Assembly (NCBI GenBank): GCA_002490315.1
Contig: DLKG01000053.1
Coordinates: forward strand, 1-8,412
DNA: 8,412 bases
Source of the DNA: Prevotella sp. UBA7594
GTDB taxonomy: Bacteria; Bacteroidota; Bacteroidia; Bacteroidales; Bacteroidaceae
Direction of reading: 5' to 3'
Of the stretch, positions 7,533 through 8,412 are shown piece after piece; within the stretch, counting starts at the first letter, position 1; the number at the start of each line of letters is the position of its first letter. A program made the translations under genes and the position numbers. The notes beneath the pieces were generated by a model that did not search any database, had not been told where the DNA came from, and saw only the letters and a program-made list of their open reading frames with translations.

Positions 7533-7736
7533 GAGTTTTGAGTTTTGATTTTTTTGAATTGGTTGTGGCATAGTCGCAATTGGAAAATTGGAAATAATGA
7601 ATTTGGGAGCTACATGCATCCCGAATTGCTTAATTTTAATTGAACAATTCAAAATTCAAAACTCAATAATTCAAAATCGCAGGCGAAGCCGAGAACAATT
7701 CAAAATTCAAAATTCAAAACTCAAAATTCAAAACTT
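7533..7736. repeat. Inverted and direct AATTCAAAA-type repeats between porV and ispF
   Basis: The 212-bp gap is nearly all repeat. The left arm, GAGTTTTGAGTTTTGA (7533-7548) plus seven Ts, starts 8 nt after the porV stop. Its reverse complement recurs with one mismatch at 7714-7729, right before ispF. Within the right arm a 20-bp sequence, GAACAATTCAAAATTCAAAA, is repeated exactly at 7642-7661 and 7693-7712. Between these copies lies a GC-rich module, TCGCAGGCGAAGCCGAG (7677-7693), that contrasts with the A/T-rich surroundings. Such TTCAAAA strings recur between genes in Bacteroidales (from memory). No promoter motif or coding potential is visible in the gap. Confidence 0.85.
7600..7627 (+). 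terminator. Hairpin downstream of porV, possible terminator
   Basis: AATTTGGGA (7600-7608) pairs with TCCCGAATT (7619-7627) in a nine-base-pair stem with one G-T wobble, around a ten-base loop. It lies 75 nt after the porV stop. The following GCTTAATTTTAATT is T-rich but not a clean T-run, so termination is plausible yet unproven. It may instead be a structured part of the surrounding repeat. Confidence 0.45.
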
Positions 7737-8228
7737 ATGAAGATACGTACAGGCTTTGGATATGATGTCCATAAATTAGTGGAAGGCCGCGAACTGTGGC
7801 TTGGTGGCATAAAGCTCGACTATGAGTTTGGCTTGCTCGGACATAGTGATGCAGACGTGCTCATTCATGCCATCTGCGATGCCTTGCTTGGCGCTGCCAA
7901 CATGCGTGACATCGGCTACCACTTCCCCGACACTGCTGAGGAGACGCTCAACGTCGACAGCAAAATTCTTCTCGCCAAGACCGTTGACCTCATTGCAACC
8001 AAGGGTTATCATATCGGCAACATAGACGCCACGGTGTGTGCGGAGCGCCCAAAACTCAATCCACACATTCCAGAGATGCAGCGCTGCCTCGCCGACGTGA
8101 TGCACACCGACATCGACAATGTTTCCATCAAGGCTACAACAACTGAGCGTCTCGGCTTCACCGGACGCATGGAGGGCATCTCGGCTTACGCGACAGTACT
8201 AATAATAGGAGAATCAGTCACTGAATAG
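7737..8228 (+). CDS. ispF: 2-C-methyl-D-erythritol 2,4-cyclodiphosphate synthase
   Basis: IspF converts 4-diphosphocytidyl-2-C-methylerythritol 2-phosphate to the 2,4-cyclodiphosphate with release of CMP. This is the fifth step of the MEP isoprenoid pathway, carried out by a cytoplasmic homotrimer with zinc and another divalent metal. Metal ligands are D10 and H12 in GFGYDVH, plus H44 in DVLIHAICDALLGA, matching D8/H10/H42 of E. coli. HSDAD (36-40), DIGYHFPDT (58-66) and KATTTERLGFTGRMEGI (132-148) are the substrate-loop and nucleotide-site signatures. The length of 163 residues is typical. The ATG at 7737 starts directly on the first strand (MKIRTGFGYDVH). No Shine-Dalgarno is visible, only the A/T-rich repeat ending CAAAACTT. 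It may be read through from porUV, but the 212-bp repeat-filled gap makes an own promoter or RNA processing possible. Presence of the gene implies use of the MEP rather than the mevalonate route. Confidence 0.99.
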   Translation: MKIRTGFGYDVHKLVEGRELWLGGIKLDYEFGLLGHSDADVLIHAICDALLGAANMRDIGYHFPDTAEETLNVDSKILLAKTVDLIATKGYHIGNIDATVCAERPKLNPHIPEMQRCLADVMHTDIDNVSIKATTTERLGFTGRMEGISAYATVLIIGESVTE

Positions 8229-8309
8229 TACTATGAAAAGGGGAAATAGGGATAATTTGGTATATAATCCAGTGTTAAATGATTTTTTTTGAAAAAAGTT
8301 TGAAAAACA

Positions 8310-8341
8310 TTTGGAGGTTTGAAAAAAAAGCGATACCTTTG
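8310..8341 (+). promoter_or_regulatory. Bacteroidetes-type sigma-ABfr promoter for the downstream tRNA
   Basis: The sequence holds TTTG at 8310-8313 as the -33 element and TACCTTTG at 8334-8341 as the -7 element, 20 nt apart. This matches the Bacteroides consensus TTTG-N19-21-TAnnTTTG exactly. A/T-rich tracts lie upstream (8282-8307) and between the elements. Transcription should begin near 8346-8348, leaving a leader of about 48 nt before the tRNA. A second TTTG at 8318-8321 is too close to the -7 element to serve. Confidence 0.85.
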
Positions 8342-8394
8342 CACTCGCTTTAAAGAACTAAGTATTACTTCTAAAGCTAAGTTATAAAGCAATC

Positions 8395-8412
8395 GGGCGT
8401 TTAGCTCAGCTG
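8395..8412 (+). tRNA. tRNA gene, first 18 nt only (isotype undetermined, possibly Val)
   Basis: GGGCGTTTAGCTCAGCTG reads as a tRNA 5' end: a seven-base acceptor arm (GGGCGTT), T8, A9, the D-stem GCTC, then A14, G15 and G18 in the D-loop. The gene continues past the window, so the anticodon is not visible. From memory, this 5' end resembles Bacteroidales tRNA-Val, but that is only a suggestion. The strong promoter just upstream supports a stable-RNA gene, and more tRNAs may follow in the same transcript. Confidence 0.85.

Noticed and set aside
7422..7652. A 76-codon minus-strand frame at the porV end and in the repeats
   Set aside because: It runs through A/T repeat sequence and the reversed porV 3' end, and has no domain or leader features.
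7525..7736. Insertion sequence or miniature transposable element with terminal repeats
   Set aside because: Inverted arms exist, but I see no target-site duplication or transposase and the arms are low-complexity. I kept it as a repeat only.
8279..8300. Terminator after ispF built on the T-run and A-run
   Set aside because: The possible hairpin consists only of A-T pairs, has no G/C core and lacks a following T-tract. It is better seen as A/T-rich sequence upstream of the tRNA promoter.

Overview
The window is an ordinary chromosomal segment from a member of the Bacteroidales, most likely Prevotella or a close relative. The evidence is the type IX secretion (T9SS) genes porU and porV, near-absence of Shine-Dalgarno sites with A-rich leaders instead, a Bacteroidetes-type promoter (TTTG, 20 nt, TACCTTTG) before the tRNA at the right edge, and the style of the A/T-rich intergenic repeats. 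All genes lie on the + strand.

Layout: (1) 1-1865, translation genes: the 3' part of rpsB (ribosomal protein S2), then complete tsf (elongation factor Ts). They are separated by a 200-bp gap with a terminator-like hairpin and a 9-bp-period repeat. A strong intrinsic terminator follows tsf, then an unusual array of GACATGAA units alternating with T-tracts. (2) 2053-2670, a small stand-alone fumarylacetoacetate hydrolase (FAH) fold enzyme. (3) 2750-7524, porU and porV, 41 bp apart and probably co-transcribed. They encode the sortase and the outer-membrane shuttle of the T9SS attachment complex. (4) 7525-7736, a gap of inverted and direct AATTCAAAA-type repeats with a small GC-rich module. (5) 7737-8228, ispF, an enzyme of the MEP isoprenoid pathway. 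(6) 8229-8412, a strong promoter and the first 18 nt of a tRNA that runs off the window.

How they work together: rpsB and tsf serve translation. PorV receives secreted cargo that carries a C-terminal sorting domain, and PorU removes that domain and attaches the cargo to the cell surface. The FAH enzyme and IspF are metabolic neighbours with no evident mechanistic link to secretion; from memory, the order FAH-porU-porV-ispF also occurs in Porphyromonas gingivalis.

I found no evidence of a previously undescribed system, mobile element, CRISPR array or phage gene. The most unusual sequences are the intergenic repeats and the terminator-like hairpin between rpsB and tsf.
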